A DNA stretch of 64,000 nt from Nematostella vectensis. Its lineage: Eukaryota > Cnidaria > Anthozoa > Actiniaria > Edwardsiidae. The translations under genes and the position numbers were made by a program. Under the pieces are notes generated by a model, which had not been told where the DNA came from, did no database searches, and saw only the letters and a program-made list of their open reading frames with translations. Where the stretch lies: contig NC_064047.1 in assembly GCF_932526225.1 (NCBI RefSeq), positions 3,347,501 through 3,411,500 on the forward strand. Direction: 5' to 3'. Of this stretch, positions 27,501 through 42,500 are shown piece by piece (positions within the stretch are counted from its first letter, which is position 1; every line of letters begins with the position of its first letter).

Positions 27501-30500
27501 AATCTAATAAAAATATGAAATAAGAAAATGAGGAATGCTTGAATGATAACAGATAGCTTTCTTTTATAAGGACACAGATGTGATTGTATGGGATGTGGTA
27601 AATGAATCAGGATTATACAGGTTAGTATTGTACTTGCATAGAGTTTTTAACACACAGCAGCAAGTCTAGGGGTGGGGTCACAGAGCTGTGTTGTGTAACT
27701 GGGGGTGCCAGAATGTATATAAAACATATGGTGGAAATTAAACTCCCTTACATGTATTCTAAAATTGAGATAGAGAAGGGGGAAAAGATGCAAGATGCTT
27801 ACTTCACATTGTGTTAATCAGTGTGGAGGATTTGCAAGAAGAAAACGAAGAAGAGAAGAAAAGAATGATGGAATAGTTCATTTTCTTCCTTCTCCACTTT
27901 CTCTGGTAGTGAAAAGCTGGCTTTACAAAGCAGTGGTGATCTTTACTTGTTTTGTTTTAGGTTACAAGGCCACAAGGGGATGATCACTCAGCTTGAGTTC
28001 TTCAAAGAGAAAAGTGTTTTGGTTACCAGGTAAGCTTTTTTTACACATTTGATAGCTTTACCTTCCTCTACAGTATAAACTTTTCACTGAGACTACTTTA
28101 AACAACTCATACAGTATATTTTCTATGTTTGTCTATGACCAGGTGAAGTGTTGGTAAACAGTGGTAGCCCACAATGCTAACTGCTATTAGATGTTGTTAT
28201 AAATGTAGTGTAATTGGTGTGTTTGTCAGTATTGGATTACATACTGGGTGTTGTCATCAAGTTTGTATACTGTAGTTTCATATTACATGTATTTGCTTTG
28301 TAGTGTGTCTGTTATTTGTTTGGCATTGTGAATATCTTATGCACAGTATCTAACAGCGATAACACGTCTGCTATTGAAAAGAATATGACTAATGGCTTTC
28401 TCTTGTATTCAGCTCTAAGGATATGCTTGTGAAGATGTGGGACCTTGATACTCAGCACTGCTTTCTGACACTTGTTGGCCACAGCAGTGAGGTACAGTAA
28501 GCTATAACTGCTCTAAGCATTACCTGCCCTACTGTAAGATCACTCATCAGCCACAGCAGTGAGTACATAAAATAAAATAAGTCTACAGGGAATTAAAGAT
28601 GATCTGCTTAACCAAAACAATTTTATTATCATTTAATAAAATACTACGCATAGCTTTAGCAGGCCTCAAATTATTAGGGGGGGGGGGACACAATGCAGAA
28701 ACATTAAGAAAACATTGGGGGCACATGCCCCCTACTTGTCATTTCCTTTAAATTTTAAAAATTATTGGGGGGGGGGCTGTTACAGTACTTACATATAGCA
28801 AGGCATGCTATTTACAATCAGCTAGAAATCTGGAAGATTTTGACCTTAAGTTTGAGGCATGGCCACAATTTAGAAGAGTTAATCTCACTGATGTGTTACC
28901 AGAGAAACTTCTGGATGCGAACTAATCCATATAATTACACACTGTTTTATTTTTTCAAAAATTACTGTATAAATAATAATGTACTTCAATCCAAAGGTTT
29001 GGAGTTTCACACTGGCAAGAAATGAAAGACGGCTTGTCACAGGATGTGGTGACAGTGAGCTACGAGTGTGGGAAGTTAAACCAAGTGTGTCACCCAGTGA
29101 CGACAAGTCTGCTGTGGGCGACAAACGGACTGCAACTGATGCTGATTTGCAAAGTGATCAGGTGAGCTTGGATGGTAAAATGGCATTTCTGGTAGCTTGG
29201 TTTGTTGGTATGTTTTATGCCGGTAGCCCAGTGGACAATGGGCAATACTTACAGTATGTTTCTTCTTTTCACTGGCAGGTTCATGGACCTGTATCCTGCG
29301 AATTGCTGGGATCACTGACCAGAAAGAGTCGCTCAAGGGTTGTGTCACTACAAACTGACCCGACAGGCCAAGTTCTGGCATGCTTGGTAAGTGATGTTGA
29401 TGACAGTGGTAATGCTGGTAATGGAGATGGTAGTGGTTTTAGGGATGGTGATGATGATGGTGGTGATAGTAATGGTGATGGCAGTGGTGATGGTGATGGT
29501 GTTGGTGATAATAGATGTAGATAGTAGTTAGGGTGATAGTGGTGACAGGGATGGTAATGGTGTTGGTGGTGGTGGTGATGGGGATAGTAATGGTGTTGGT
29601 GTTGGTGGTGGTGGTGGTGGTGGGGATGGTAATGGTGTTGGTGGTGATGGTGATAGTGGTAGGGATGATGATGGTGATGGTGGTGGTGATGGTAATGGTG
29701 GTGGTGGTGTGGTGGTGATGGTGGTGGTGGTGGTGATGGTAATGGTGTTAGTGGTGGTGGTGGTGGTTGTGGTGATGGTGATGGTGGTGGTGGTGGTGGT
29801 GGTGATGGTGATGGTGATGGTGATGGTGGTGGTGGTGGTGATGGTGATGGTGATGGTGATGGTGGTGGTGGTGGTGATGGTGGTGATGGGGATGGGGATT
29901 GTAATGGTGATGGTAATAGTGATGGTGATGGTGGTGGTGGTGGGCATGATGGAGATGGTAATGGTGTTGGTGGTGGTGATGGTGATGGGATGGTGATGGG
30001 ATAGATCCAGTTAGATCCAATTAATTCAAGGTTAAGTTTCACCGGTGCTGTATTAAACTTATGGTCATTTAAAACTGAGTGACTTCATTCCTCGATTAGT
30101 CAGTTAATAAACACACTATTCCTACCTAATTCAACAAAATTTGTGTTCTTGAATGTGTGGCGAGGCAAGTACCAGTTATTCTCTTTGAAAACCCCTTGGC
30201 AATATCCAAATGGTGTGATTGTAATATATAAAAAACAACCTCCCCTTGCATTATAACGTAGCTTGTGCCACACAGACAGCAACTCGTATCAATAATTGAC
30301 TCCATGACCTCTCAATTCTAATCAATTTTACGGTGCATTACCCCATCTAGTTGCTGATCTATTGGCACTTCTCCTCTTTGCATGTTTCTCCTAGATTCAT
30401 CCATTAAAGGCACTGAAAATTGGTGTACTGGTCAATTTTGCTCATGTGGTATCTTACGCTAATGTCGAAAGTACAAGAGGTGATTTAACTAGCCTATTTA

Positions 30501-33500
30501 CCTTACTGAAATAACAGCCGAAAATCTTCCCAAATAAAACACAGGGCAAACAGAAATGCCATTAAAATACAAAGAATACACTGTCCAGGGGTTTTGCTAA
30601 AAACATTATGTATTTCACTTACAAAGGCGACCACTTTCCATTGCCATATAATTCTCGTAGAGAATTCAGAAGAGCTATCGTCCGGTCGCCACACTTTCAT
30701 CATCAATTCCAACTTCTAGGGATCTGAATTCGATCAAATTCTACACCATAACTAAAAGGATAACACTCCCTCTTTTGGAAGACAGGCTCTTCACAAAAAC
30801 GTCTGCATTTTGTGAAGCCATGCTTTGCTTTTCAAGATTTTGGTTCGAGAGATGTGTACAAGAGATCACACGCTAAAGCAAGCAAAGGCCTACATTCTCA
30901 GGGGTAGAATCGGGATTTTATTTTCAACTGATTCCAAAGTGATTCACACGTTATAGCAACCAATCAAAACAGAGCTTGAGTGATTCCGCGTGGACCGTAG
31001 CCAATTGGTGAAGAGCTTGACTAGTTCCAGAACAAGCGCATAATTTTTATACACGCGCGAAATTTCTAAATGGGTCACCTCCCCAAAACTAGATTTATCA
31101 CTCACCAGCAGGAGCAATATTTCCCGTGGGGGGACCAGAAATGCTGTCTAAGCGCTAAAGGAAATAACATAGCCTACGTGTAGTGCTAAAAATAACAGCG
31201 AAACAACCCAGGAAGCAGGTCTAATAGTGTTTAAATAACAGACAACAGTAGATGTTTATTATTATTGAACATTCTAAAATTCAAATCTACAAAAAAACAT
31301 TTTTCTGGGATTTTGAGTGATTCACTGGAATCAGTGGTGTTGATGGTGGTTGTGTTGGTGGTCCTGATGGGGATGGTAATGGGGTTGGTGGTGGTGGTGG
31401 TGATGGTAATGGTAATGGTGGTAGTGGTGTGGTGGTGGTGATGATGGTAATGGTGGTGGTGATGGTAATGGTGGTGGTGGTAGTGGTGGTGTGGTGGTGG
31501 TGGTGATGGTGGTGATGGTGATGGTAATGGTGGTGGTGGTGGTGATAGTGGTGGTAGTAATGGTGGTGGTGGTGATAGTGGTGGTAGTAATGGTGGTGGT
31601 GGTGATAGTGGTGGTAGTAATGGTGGTGGTGGTGATAGTGGTGGTAGTAATGGTGGTGGTGGTGATAGTGGTGGTAGTAATGGTGGTGGTGATGGTAATG
31701 GTAATGGTGGTGGTGGTGGTGGTGGTGATAGTGGTGGTAGTAATGGTGGTGGTGGTGATAGTGGTGGTAGTAATGGTGGTGGTGATGGTAATGGTAATGG
31801 TGGTGGTGGTGGTGGTGGTGGTAGTGGTGGTAGTAATGGTGGTGGTGGTGATAGTGGTGGTAGTAATGGTGGTGGTGGTGATAGTGGTGGTAATTATGGT
31901 GTTGGTGGTGATGGTGGTAGTAATAGTGATGGTGATGGTGATAGTGGTGGTAGTAATGGTGGTGGTGGTGGTGATAGTGGTGGTAGTAATGGTGGTGGTG
32001 GTGATAGTGGTGGTAGTAATGGTGGTGGTGGTGATAGTGGTGGTAGTAATGGTGGTGGTGGTAGTGATGGTGGTAGTAATGGTGGTGGTGGTGATAGTGG
32101 TGGTAGTTATGGTGTTGGTGGTGATAGTGGTGGTAGTAATAGTGATGGTGATGGTGATAGTGGTGGTAGTAATGGTGGTGGTGGTGGTGATAGTGGTGGT
32201 AGTAATGGTGGTGGTGGTGATAGTGGTGGTAGTAATGGTGGTGGTGATGGTAATGGTAATGGTGGTGGTGGTAGTGGTGGTGTGGTGGTGGTGGTGAGGT
32301 GGTGGTGGTGATGGTGATGGTAATGGTGGTGGTGGTGATAGTGGTGGTAGTAATGGTGGTGGTGGTGGTAGTGGTGGTAGTAATGGTGATGGTGATGGTG
32401 ATGGTGATAGTGGTGGTAGTAATGGTGATGGTGATGGTGATGGTGATAGTGGTGGTAGTAATGGTGGTGGTGGTGGTGATAGTGGTGGTAGTAATGGTGG
32501 TGGTGGTGATAGTGGTGGTAGTAATGGTGATGGTGATGGTGATGGTGATAGTGGTGGTAGTAATGGTGATGGTGATGGTGATGGTGATAGTGGTGGTAGT
32601 AATGGTGGTGGTGGTGGTGATAGTGGTGGTAGTAATGGTGGTGGTGGTGATAGTGGTGGTAGTAATGGTAGTGGTGATGGTAATGGTAATGGTGGTAGTG
32701 GTGGTGTGGTGGTGGTGGTGATGGTGATGGTAATGGTGGTGGTGGTGATAGTGGTGGTAGTAATGGTGGTGGTGGTGATAGTGGAGGTGGTGATAGTGGT
32801 GGTAGTAATGGTGGTGGTGGTGATAGTGGTGGTAGTAATGGTGGTGGTGGTGATAGTGGTGGTAGTAATGGTGGTGGTGGTGGTGGTGATGGTGATGGTG
32901 ATGGTGATGGTAATGATGGTGGTGGTGGTGATGGTGGTGGTGGTGATGGTGATGGTAATGGTGGTGGTGGTGATAGTGGTGGTAGTAATGGTTGTGGTGG
33001 TGATAGTGGTGGTAGTAATGGTGGTGGTGGTGATAGTGGTGGTAGTAATAGTGGTGGTAATAGTTGTGTCGATATTGGTAGTGGTGGTGTTGATGTTCGT
33101 GACAGTAGTCTTTTCACTGCAAACTGACTACAAAAATGATTATTAAAAGGATTGTGGTAGTAATGATGCTGATCATGGTGATGGTTGAGATGTTTGATAC
33201 TGTAGATTGAGGTTTGCAGTGGTAATGATCATTAATTAAATTGGATGAAGAAGTTACAGTACATACTAATGTATGTGATAATTTTGATGAGATTTTCTTG
33301 TTTTCAAGGGAAATGACTCCTTGCTGGAGATTTTCAGAGTTGCATCTGATGAAGAGGTTGAGAAAAGTTTGCTGCGAAAAATAAAGAAAGCAAGAAAGCG
33401 TCACAGGTTGGTTCTCGTTAACTGTCCATTCTTTTGTCTTTTTATTTTGCCCGTTTAATGTTTCTACCTTCTGCAGCAACATATTGATCTGTGTAACATT

Positions 33501-36500
33501 GACTTTTTTTAGAAAAGAGGCTTCAGGCGTGTCTGAAGTAAGTGATATACTATAACCGCTTACTGTTGTTACTTACTGCCGTTATTCAACTTTGCTTTGC
33601 TTTGCAAATGTTAATTATGAGAACCATCTAAGGAGTCATAAGATTATGTAAATAATCTAGGACTACTGTTTGGATAGTCAGGGCTACTGGTATGATGCAG
33701 GGATTTTCTGGAAATTATGCGGGATTTTTTTGCAAATTATGCGCTAGAATTCGGAAATTATGTTAGAATTATGCAGATGGCGCAATGTTTTCAAAAAAAA
33801 ATGTTATAGGAGGAAAGGGAGAATTTAAACCTTGAAAAAAGTTGCTAAAGATTAAAGCTCGCTCAGAAAATGTAAATACCAATAATATGGCTTGTTATAT
33901 ACACGACAAGGGTAGAAAACATGGGATTTGACCTCAGAACTCAATAGCAGCGCGTGAAAATGCGTTCTGTCTGATGCATTTCAGTCGTTTCTCATAAAAC
34001 ATAAAACCAGGGCGTGAAAACTCCAACTTTCACGGTCAATTAAGGACGCAAATGTTTGCACTGTAAACTCTTCTAACCACGTTTGCTACTGTAGAAATAA
34101 TGTCATTTTTATCTGTCTAAAATAATGTTATTTTTATCTGTCTCTGATTATGTTTTGCTTATCCCATTGCAATTATATTATAACTGATCGCCAAGCGCGA
34201 ACACATCTTTTTCGATCTTGTTGTCATAGCCGTCGCAGGGAAGGCCAAATGCATGGAATGCCTTGTCGTGTTCGAACCACAAGTGTAAACTTTCGTTCTA
34301 CAAGGATTTTCTGAGGTTTTGGGGGATTTTTTGCCACTGAAATGGTATGAAAATTCCTAGGAAATGAAAACATTATACTTAAGTTTTATATTTTTCAATT
34401 TTCTTTCAAATTATGGGGGATTATGTGGGATTTTCAAGATTATGCGGGGTTGTCTCAAAAAGGTAAAATATGCATCTCCCCATCAGCGCATAATTCCGGT
34501 AGCTTTGGAAAGTTCACAAAACATATTGCACTCTTAAATTTTTGGACACACAACAGGACCGTAATGCACAGTATAGCCTTACCCAATGTGTCTTCTTTGC
34601 AGGATGTTGCAATGGTGATTCCCCAACAAACTGTTGATGATGAACTACACCGTATTCACTCCCTAAAACTCACATCAAGAATCAAGTGAGGATGATATTT
34701 TCGGAAGAAAACTGTATTGAAACTGGTAGATAGATCCAGCCTGAACAAGACTGATAAGGAATTCTCACTGTCTCTTCTCATAACTTCCATAAAATAGATT
34801 TCTTACATTTACGAATTGTATGGAATTGACCTGTCTTTTCAATTTCAACTGTACTTCATATTATCACTCAACAAAATGCTGTGAGTGTTTTTTCTATGTC
34901 ATTCTGTTTGAGACTTTTCCTCTTGATATTTGTGTCTCCCTCTTTATGCTGGTTAGGGGTGTTTTTTTTATTATATGATCTCTGTTATGCTGTTATGTTG
35001 GGCCGAAATCGAAAAACACTGTTTCAGTTTTTGATGATTGTTTGCAGAGCATTTGATATAAGAAAAATGGATGATGAAGTAAAGGTGAGCAACGTGAGTT
35101 GTATGTGCTTCATACTTGAATGCCATTATAGACAACAACCCCATGTAAATGACATCCTTAACCAATCCCAAGCCATGAAGTACATACCACCATATATTTT
35201 TTGAATTTACCTTTTCATATTGAGGGTTTGTTTTCAGTCTTCATCTCTTCTCCTGTAGATTTTAGTGTTGCTACAAAACAACACCCTAGAGGTTCACCAT
35301 GTACCGTATGCATCTACGGCAACGATAGACACCACCCTACACGAGTCTGTGAGCCACCCTGGCCATCGCTCCGACATACGGTGAGTTTGCCATCACTGAT
35401 TATTAGAAAGTTTATAAGAATTATTCAAAATGTACAGAACTTAGTTGAAAACAACACAAGATCATCTGTTGTACGGTGGGATTACCTTAAAAAATTACTT
35501 AAGACATTTTCAAGCTTATTGTTCAAGCTTTTTGTTCAAGCTTATTGTGTTAACAAAAAACAATTTCGCAAAATATAAAAATTCTAACATTTTATTCCTT
35601 TTTGGTTATTATTGGTTTTTCAACGAATTTTACCCTTCTTGGCGCAGGGCCATGGCAGGCCTTGAAATACTTGGGGTAGGGTACGATTCAGAAACACTAA
35701 GAAAGCTTGGAAGGGGGTCACAGCTAAGCCCTTACTGTTCAGTTCCTTAAATTTTTAGATAAGTAATAGAAGACGGAAGCCCCCAGGGTTTTTGGGTGCA
35801 AATTTAAAATTGTACAAGCCTGGCATCCTGTGATTTGTTGTGCTCTTTGTTGGAACAGGACTCTTAGTCTCAGCTCGGATGGGATGTGCATTTTGTCCGG
35901 CTCCCATGAGTCAATAAAGCTATGGAACAGGTATGCTGCTCAATGACAAAAAATATATAATAATTTATAGTAATCATGACGGATTTAGCAAGATTGAGGT
36001 GGCTCGTAAAAGATATCTATGCAAGGGTCTTGATTTTTGTTGCCCATTGAAACGCGAAACCGCGCTATAACAGGTGCGTGCCCGCAGCAGCAACACCTCA
36101 GCTGTCGCTCAGCCGTTGAGCTGTCAAGACGTATCGGATTTTCTTATCGAAATCGAATATTTGGTTCCATATAAACTAGCAAAGGTAGAAAGAAACATTA
36201 AGTTGAGTAAGATGAGGAAGTAATTTGGGTTTTAAAGGACGCATTCAGAGTTTTATTATGAAATTTTGTGTCTATCGCTCTGCCTAACGGTTAGTCCGCC
36301 ATTGTTCTAATTTCAAACTTCTCGAGGTGTGAAAAGAGGGCGTCCCTATCACTTTTAAAGCGGGGTTTCGCGTTTAAGAGAGATAAGAGATAAGAAATCA
36401 GTTTGTTTTGATATTCACACAAATACTGCATTTTTTTAATCAGGGTTTTGGGAAATTTTCTTGGAAAATTCTAGGAAAATCCACATGGTGGTTTTCATTT

Positions 36501-39500
36501 TCTTCTTACCAGGGAGTCTCAGCAGTGCATCAGGACCATGGAGACGGGATACGCCCTGAGCTCTTTCTTCGTACCTGGAGACAAGCATGTTATTGTAGGA
36601 ACAAAGGTAAGATGTCTTGAGTGTAACTTCAGTTTTGTTCGTTTATACAGAAGGTGGACTGCCCTGCCAGCAGAGCCTACTCCTGGTTTGTTTCTTGGGG
36701 TTTTCTTGGCTTAATCGTCTGTCTGCCTTTTGAGTGGTCGTGGTCGGAGTGGAACTAGGGGTGGACCGAGCGTGTCCTGCCCCCCTATTTTCAGTTATTT
36801 GGATTAAAAATAACAAGAACTATAAGGAACAACAATGAATCCCTTTCTTGAAGCCTTCCTTCGGCCACCCCCATACTGGAGCTTCTTGATCCGCCGCTGA
36901 GTGCAGTGTGAAGTGAGGGCATGTAGCCTCCTCATGTAGCGCTCAGCAGTTTTCCACCTACTTTAGGGCATTGTTAGGGGCGCCCAAGATAAAGGTGGCT
37001 ATCGTAGACTTGAGCTTTTCTCTGCGATTAAAGCACAGTCCACCTACACAAAGCTTATCCAGAGTACTTTGCTTCTTGGAAGCACGAGTGGCCTAGTGTG
37101 TTAGCGCATCGGCCTCTCAGCGCTGTGGCCCAGGTTCGAATCCTGGCTCAAACTGGGGATTTTTTCCGGGTTCCTGCCTTGGATTCGAATTTGTGTCACA
37201 AGTGAGTTGAAGTTTAATCTCCAGTCTTCTCGGATAAGGACCCTAAACCGGAGGTCCCGTCTCTTCAAGCTGCACTACACTTACCTGAACCGAAGGGACG
37301 TAAAAGAACCACTGGGGACGCAATAAACCCTCTGGCAGTGACCACCCCCAGTGACAGTGCTTACTAACCGAGGGCCATATGCTAGAAAACTGTATATTCG
37401 GTTAAATATGCTACCCTCGATAAGCAAGAATTAAACTGAATAGGTGACTCGCACTAAGAAATTATTTTAGTGGGAAACTCACACCAAACGAAACAGAGAA
37501 ATGGCTGCATTCATCGCGCCAATTATTAAGTTTGCCACCAAAAACGTTGAAATTGGTGGAAGCGAGCTAGAAACGTCTGTTAAACTCGTTGTTTAGTATT
37601 CCGAGTTTTTTTTTTAAGGAACTCGCATCATAACATACAGTAACATGGCTAGCGTAACATACAGTAACATAACATAACATTATTTCACTTTGTACACTCT
37701 GTTATTTCACTCTGATATTGTTTAATATGTATATAGATGAGTGAAAGTACATTGAGTCTGGAAGCTAGAATAACAAACATTTTTCGAGCCGTCTTCCAGT
37801 TGAAATTTTTCATGTCGATAGAACTGTGATAGAAAAAGAGAAATCATTAAGAAATTAGGAGAGTTTTGTTTGATTTATGCTTGTCTTAACTGTTTCGTAT
37901 CTCAGGCCGGCGCAATTGAGATCTATAACGTTGCATCTGGTAGTCTTCTGGAGACTGTGGACGCCCACGAGGGACCGGTCTGGTGTCTTGCACTAGCCCC
38001 TGACAAGGTATGCCTTAGAGAAGCTCAATCACGCCCCCATTTTACCCAAAGAATCCACTTCCTTTGGCTTATTTAAGCAATTGACTGAGATGATTTCAAT
38101 AAAATATCGCTAATAAAGTATTAGATTTCGATCGTTGGTGGTCATTTTGAAGTTTTTTTACAAATTTGGATGTGATCACTTTAATAGAGGTTGAAGATAC
38201 ATTGTTTGAGTGAACAATAATTCGGAACTTTGGGAAGTGGTCACTTAATAGAGGTTTAAGATACAGTGTTTGAGTGAGCAATACTTCGGGACTTTGGGAA
38301 GTGGTCACTTAATAGAGGTTGAAGAAATTGTTTCATTGGCCAATACTTCGGGATTTTGGGAAGTGGTCACTTAATAGAGGTTTAAAATACAGTGTTTGAG
38401 TGAGCCATACTTTGGTAAGTGGTCACTTAATAGAGGTTGAAGATACATTGTTTGAGTGAGCCATACTTCGGGCTTTGGAAAGTGGTCACTTAATAGAGGT
38501 TGAAGATACATTGTTTGAGTGAGCCATACTTCGGGCTTTGGGAAGTGGTCACTTAATAGAGGTTGAAGATAGTGTTTCAGTGGCCAATACTTCGGGACGC
38601 GGTAAATTGTCAGAGATATCACTGTAAGTACTAACTTTATTCATTCTCTTTTGTTCATGTAGCGTGGCTTCGTGTCGGGGAGTGGCGATTCTTGCATTAA
38701 ATTCTGGGAGTTTGAGCTCATCACCGACGAAAACTATTCAAAGTCGAGGTACTGTAATCCTCACGCCATGCATGTTCCGGGAATCTGATCGTAACTTTTA
38801 GAACTTATTCCAACTCTACGTAAAGGAAGTATGTTAGTAAACGTATTGAGTATTGCTGTTCTAATGTTTAGTTCTTGACTGTGTCATTCTTTCAGCAAGC
38901 GGTTGAGCGTTGCTCATGTTCAGACCCTTAAACTTAAAGAAGAAGTGATGTGCGCAAAGTACAGGTTGGTTAGGTACACACTTTAAGAAGGCCAATCACG
39001 CCGCCATTTTATCCTCCCACACAATGCCAAGTGACTCAAAAATTCCATTTCCATCGGCTAATTCGAGCAAGTAACTTAGAAAATTTCAATCAAATATCAT
39101 TTTTAAAGTATCAGACTTGAATTGTGGATTGTTATTTTGTTAATTTTATCAGTTTTCTTGCAAATGGATCGCTGTATATTCAGATGTAAACAAAAACAAA
39201 GGAGTTGTTGATCGACATTTTAAAGCTGTTATGTCAGCAAAGGCAGAACAGAACAGAATCGGAGTAGTAGCTCAGTTTACGGAAAAAAAGGTTGACATGG
39301 AAAGCATTTCGAAGAACAAGGCTAATTCCAGCCAATTTAAAGAGGATTTGATGTTTTTTTTTTAACCAGAATTTAGCCTTACAAATTCTGTTCCTCCGCC
39401 CTTGTGTCAGCTGGGAGGCTTCTAACTCTTTTATGCTTGTGTGTTGTAGTGGCGACCAGCGTTTCTTGGCGGTCTCTTTACTCGATTGTACAGTCAAAGT

Positions 39501-42500
39501 GTTCTTTGCAGACACCCTGAAGGTCAGTAGCTCCGGTAAAATATATATTCCAGAGACAGGCTGTTTAGACAGTGGTTAATGTATTGCACTAGAGGATAAC
39601 AACTCAAACTGCTAGCCGGTTTTGGGCGGCGCAGGAGGGAGTGGAATAACTTTAATTAACAGTGGTCAGAGTGCAAGAAAACACATTCAGCACGTGTGAA
39701 AAAAGTATAGTTCAGACGGCGGATGAATTAAGTAATATTGCTGAACGGTGTTCTAGACGTCTTGTTGATAAAACACTTCACAATTTACATATATAGCAAA
39801 AAAAACTGTGCAAAAACCTGTGCAACTGTAAAGTGGCCATTGATGAATAGCAGCTACATGATAAAAAGATACTTATTGTATTTGTTATTTGTAAAAATAA
39901 TGTTGATAAGAAAAGTTAGGTGATGAAAGCATCACACGGTAATATGAACCCTTAAAGGAAAATTATATGGATTGAAAGAGTAAGTCATATTTGCCTGCAA
40001 TATTAGGTTATACCCATCGTGCCTTTCGGTGGTAGAACTGCCATTTGACATCTGTGCTGACAACTGCTTTTGAAAGTACAGTTTTTGAAGTAGCGCTTGG
40101 GCAATACAGCAAAGATGGGTAACCTTACCTGATCCGATGATCAATGCATCTCTTCTAAAAACTATACAAATATAAAGTGTTAAGTTATGAGAATTCACAC
40201 TATGATAGTTTTTCACCCGATTACCTTACACCTTTTGCTGTTCAATAACGAGAAAGGGACATTCATTTGTGCCAAACGTTGTATCGTTAACGTGCATTGT
40301 ACGTTCATCAACATCGCACGAAACATCTTTAGCGTGACTCGACTTGAATTTTCTATTTCGTATAACTGATTGTCATTAAACGCCACTGATTATCCAAACG
40401 TGCAATTGAATTTTCATTGCGCGCAAAAAAATGCTCGTTTCAATCGAGTTGAATGTCCAAGTGCGTTATTGCTTCACCGTTGATGCTAATGAATGTTTAC
40501 GAATATTCAATTATTGTGATTGAAAGTCGGGTCACGCTAAATGATGTTTCGTGCGATGTTGATGAACGCATTTTTTTTTTTGCTATGCCTGTTTAGGCAA
40601 GTAAAAAATTTTTGGACTTGAAGGGTTAACTGTTGTTATGTGATCTTCCTTAGTTCTTCCTCTCTTTGTATGGACACAAACTCCCAGTCATGGCTATGGA
40701 CATTTCGTCGGTAAGCAATAAACAGAACTCCTTGTCCATTGGGCAGATATGTATTTTTGTTGATAGTTTTTGCTTTCATCAGGGGCAGTACGATCTAAAT
40801 GCTATACCGAGGTTTTCCAAGCTCTAAACTCTCTCCTCCCCTCGCCTTTGTTTTAACAACAATTTCAGTTTTATTAAGCCCATAAAAGCGCCCCTAAATC
40901 CATCACTGTGATCAATGAATTCACACAAACTGGTGTTCATTTTTTTACAGGACAGCACATTGATTGTGACAGGCTCGGCGGATAAAAACATTAAGATCTG
41001 GGGTCTTGACTTTGGGGATTGCCATAAGTCGATATTCTCCCATGATGACAGGTTAGACTGTGCAAAGAGCGCCAACATTACTAATAATAATAGCCAGCAA
41101 AGAGCGTCAACATTATTAATACTAACAGCCAGCAAAGAGTGCCAACATTACTGATACTAACAGCCAGCAAAGAGTGCCAACATTACTGATACTAACAGCC
41201 AGCAAAGAGTGCCAACATTACTGATACTAACAGCCAGCAAAGAGTGCCAACATTACTGATACTAACAGCCAGCAATAGACCATGATGTAAGAGAACGAAT
41301 CCCCCGTATTAGGGTATGTTCCAATGATCGTGAAAACTATTTTTAGAACAAGCAGTTATTTTTAGATACGTCTCTAATTGGTAAGCGCTCACGTTTACTA
41401 GCAACATGAGTCTTACGCGCGATCACATCTTGAGCAATGTAATCCGGCAAAGGATGTTTTGGAAATCTTTTTGACCGAAAATACCTTCCTTTTTTACGAA
41501 CGCTGTAAAATGATCTTTCATAGAGTACGCTAGAGCCAATCAACCGTTTCTTGGACATTGAAATGCTTAAAGTGCGTGATCAACTTCCCCAGTAAACGTT
41601 TTCACTGCTGATTCGCAAATTATAACACAACAATATATCATAAATCTGTGTTTACAAAACACAGTTCTCTTCAAATTCCCTTTTAATGAAAAAGATACAT
41701 TCAGTACTTAATACCATTATATTCACACCGATATTACAAATAAAATATTTCAAATCTTTATAGTGAAGTAGATCTTATTCCAGTGACAAGGGTTTCTTGA
41801 GTGACATGATTTCTGAACATTTGCGTGAAGAATTGAGGTTCATTTATCTAAAAATGTTATAAATCAAAGAAATATAAAGGCCTTCTTGTATTAAAATACA
41901 TAACATAGACTCTGAGAATGGCTTGGTATTCTATCTCACCGAATTGCAGAGAAAAAGAACTTTTAAGGAGTCTGCACGGTGCATCTTGAATGAACTCGAA
42001 ATTCACCGTCTACCCGACGTCTTCCCGTTCAATTATTTATATAACATTTAGATAACTGAACATTAGATAACTTAACAGATAACAGGACACCACCCCATGA
42101 GTAGCATTGTGATCATGAGCCTTGGACAGCAGCTAAAAGGATAAAAACAGGTAGCAAACGAAGTAAAGAAGTGCAGAGGGAAAAATTTGGTGTGAAATTG
42201 TACTAGCTCGTGGTGCCCATAACCAAATATGGTTATGATGCTATGATTGACAAGCTCGCGCAATCTAAAAATAGCTTTCATGGACGACATCATGGGCCAC
42301 GGGGATTAGTTCTCTTATATCATGGTCTCTTGCAGCCAGCAAACAGCCAACATGGCTGATAATAACAGCCAACAAAGAGTGCCAACCTTACTGATACTAA
42401 CAGCCAACAAAGAGCGCCAACATGGCTGATACTAATAGCCAGCAAAGAGGGCCAACATTACTGGCTATAACAGATTATTGCCGGTCTAGAAATGCTAGCT

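Larger units (their letters stand above)
24595..29386 (+). other. WDR3: WDR3 exons 1-9: first beta-propeller
   Basis: Encodes residues 1-284. WD-type strands end in VVIWD, IKIWG, VIVWD, VKMWD and LRVWE. Exon 8 (165 nt) also encodes an acidic linker rich in Asp and Ser. Exon 9 ends [17 protein letters not shown]. Confidence 0.9.

Noticed and set aside
29281-33146. Long frames encoding Pro/Ser, His or Val/Met runs on both strands (up to 336 codons)
   Set aside because: They follow only from the GGT/GAT repeat and have no start context, splice fit or domain.
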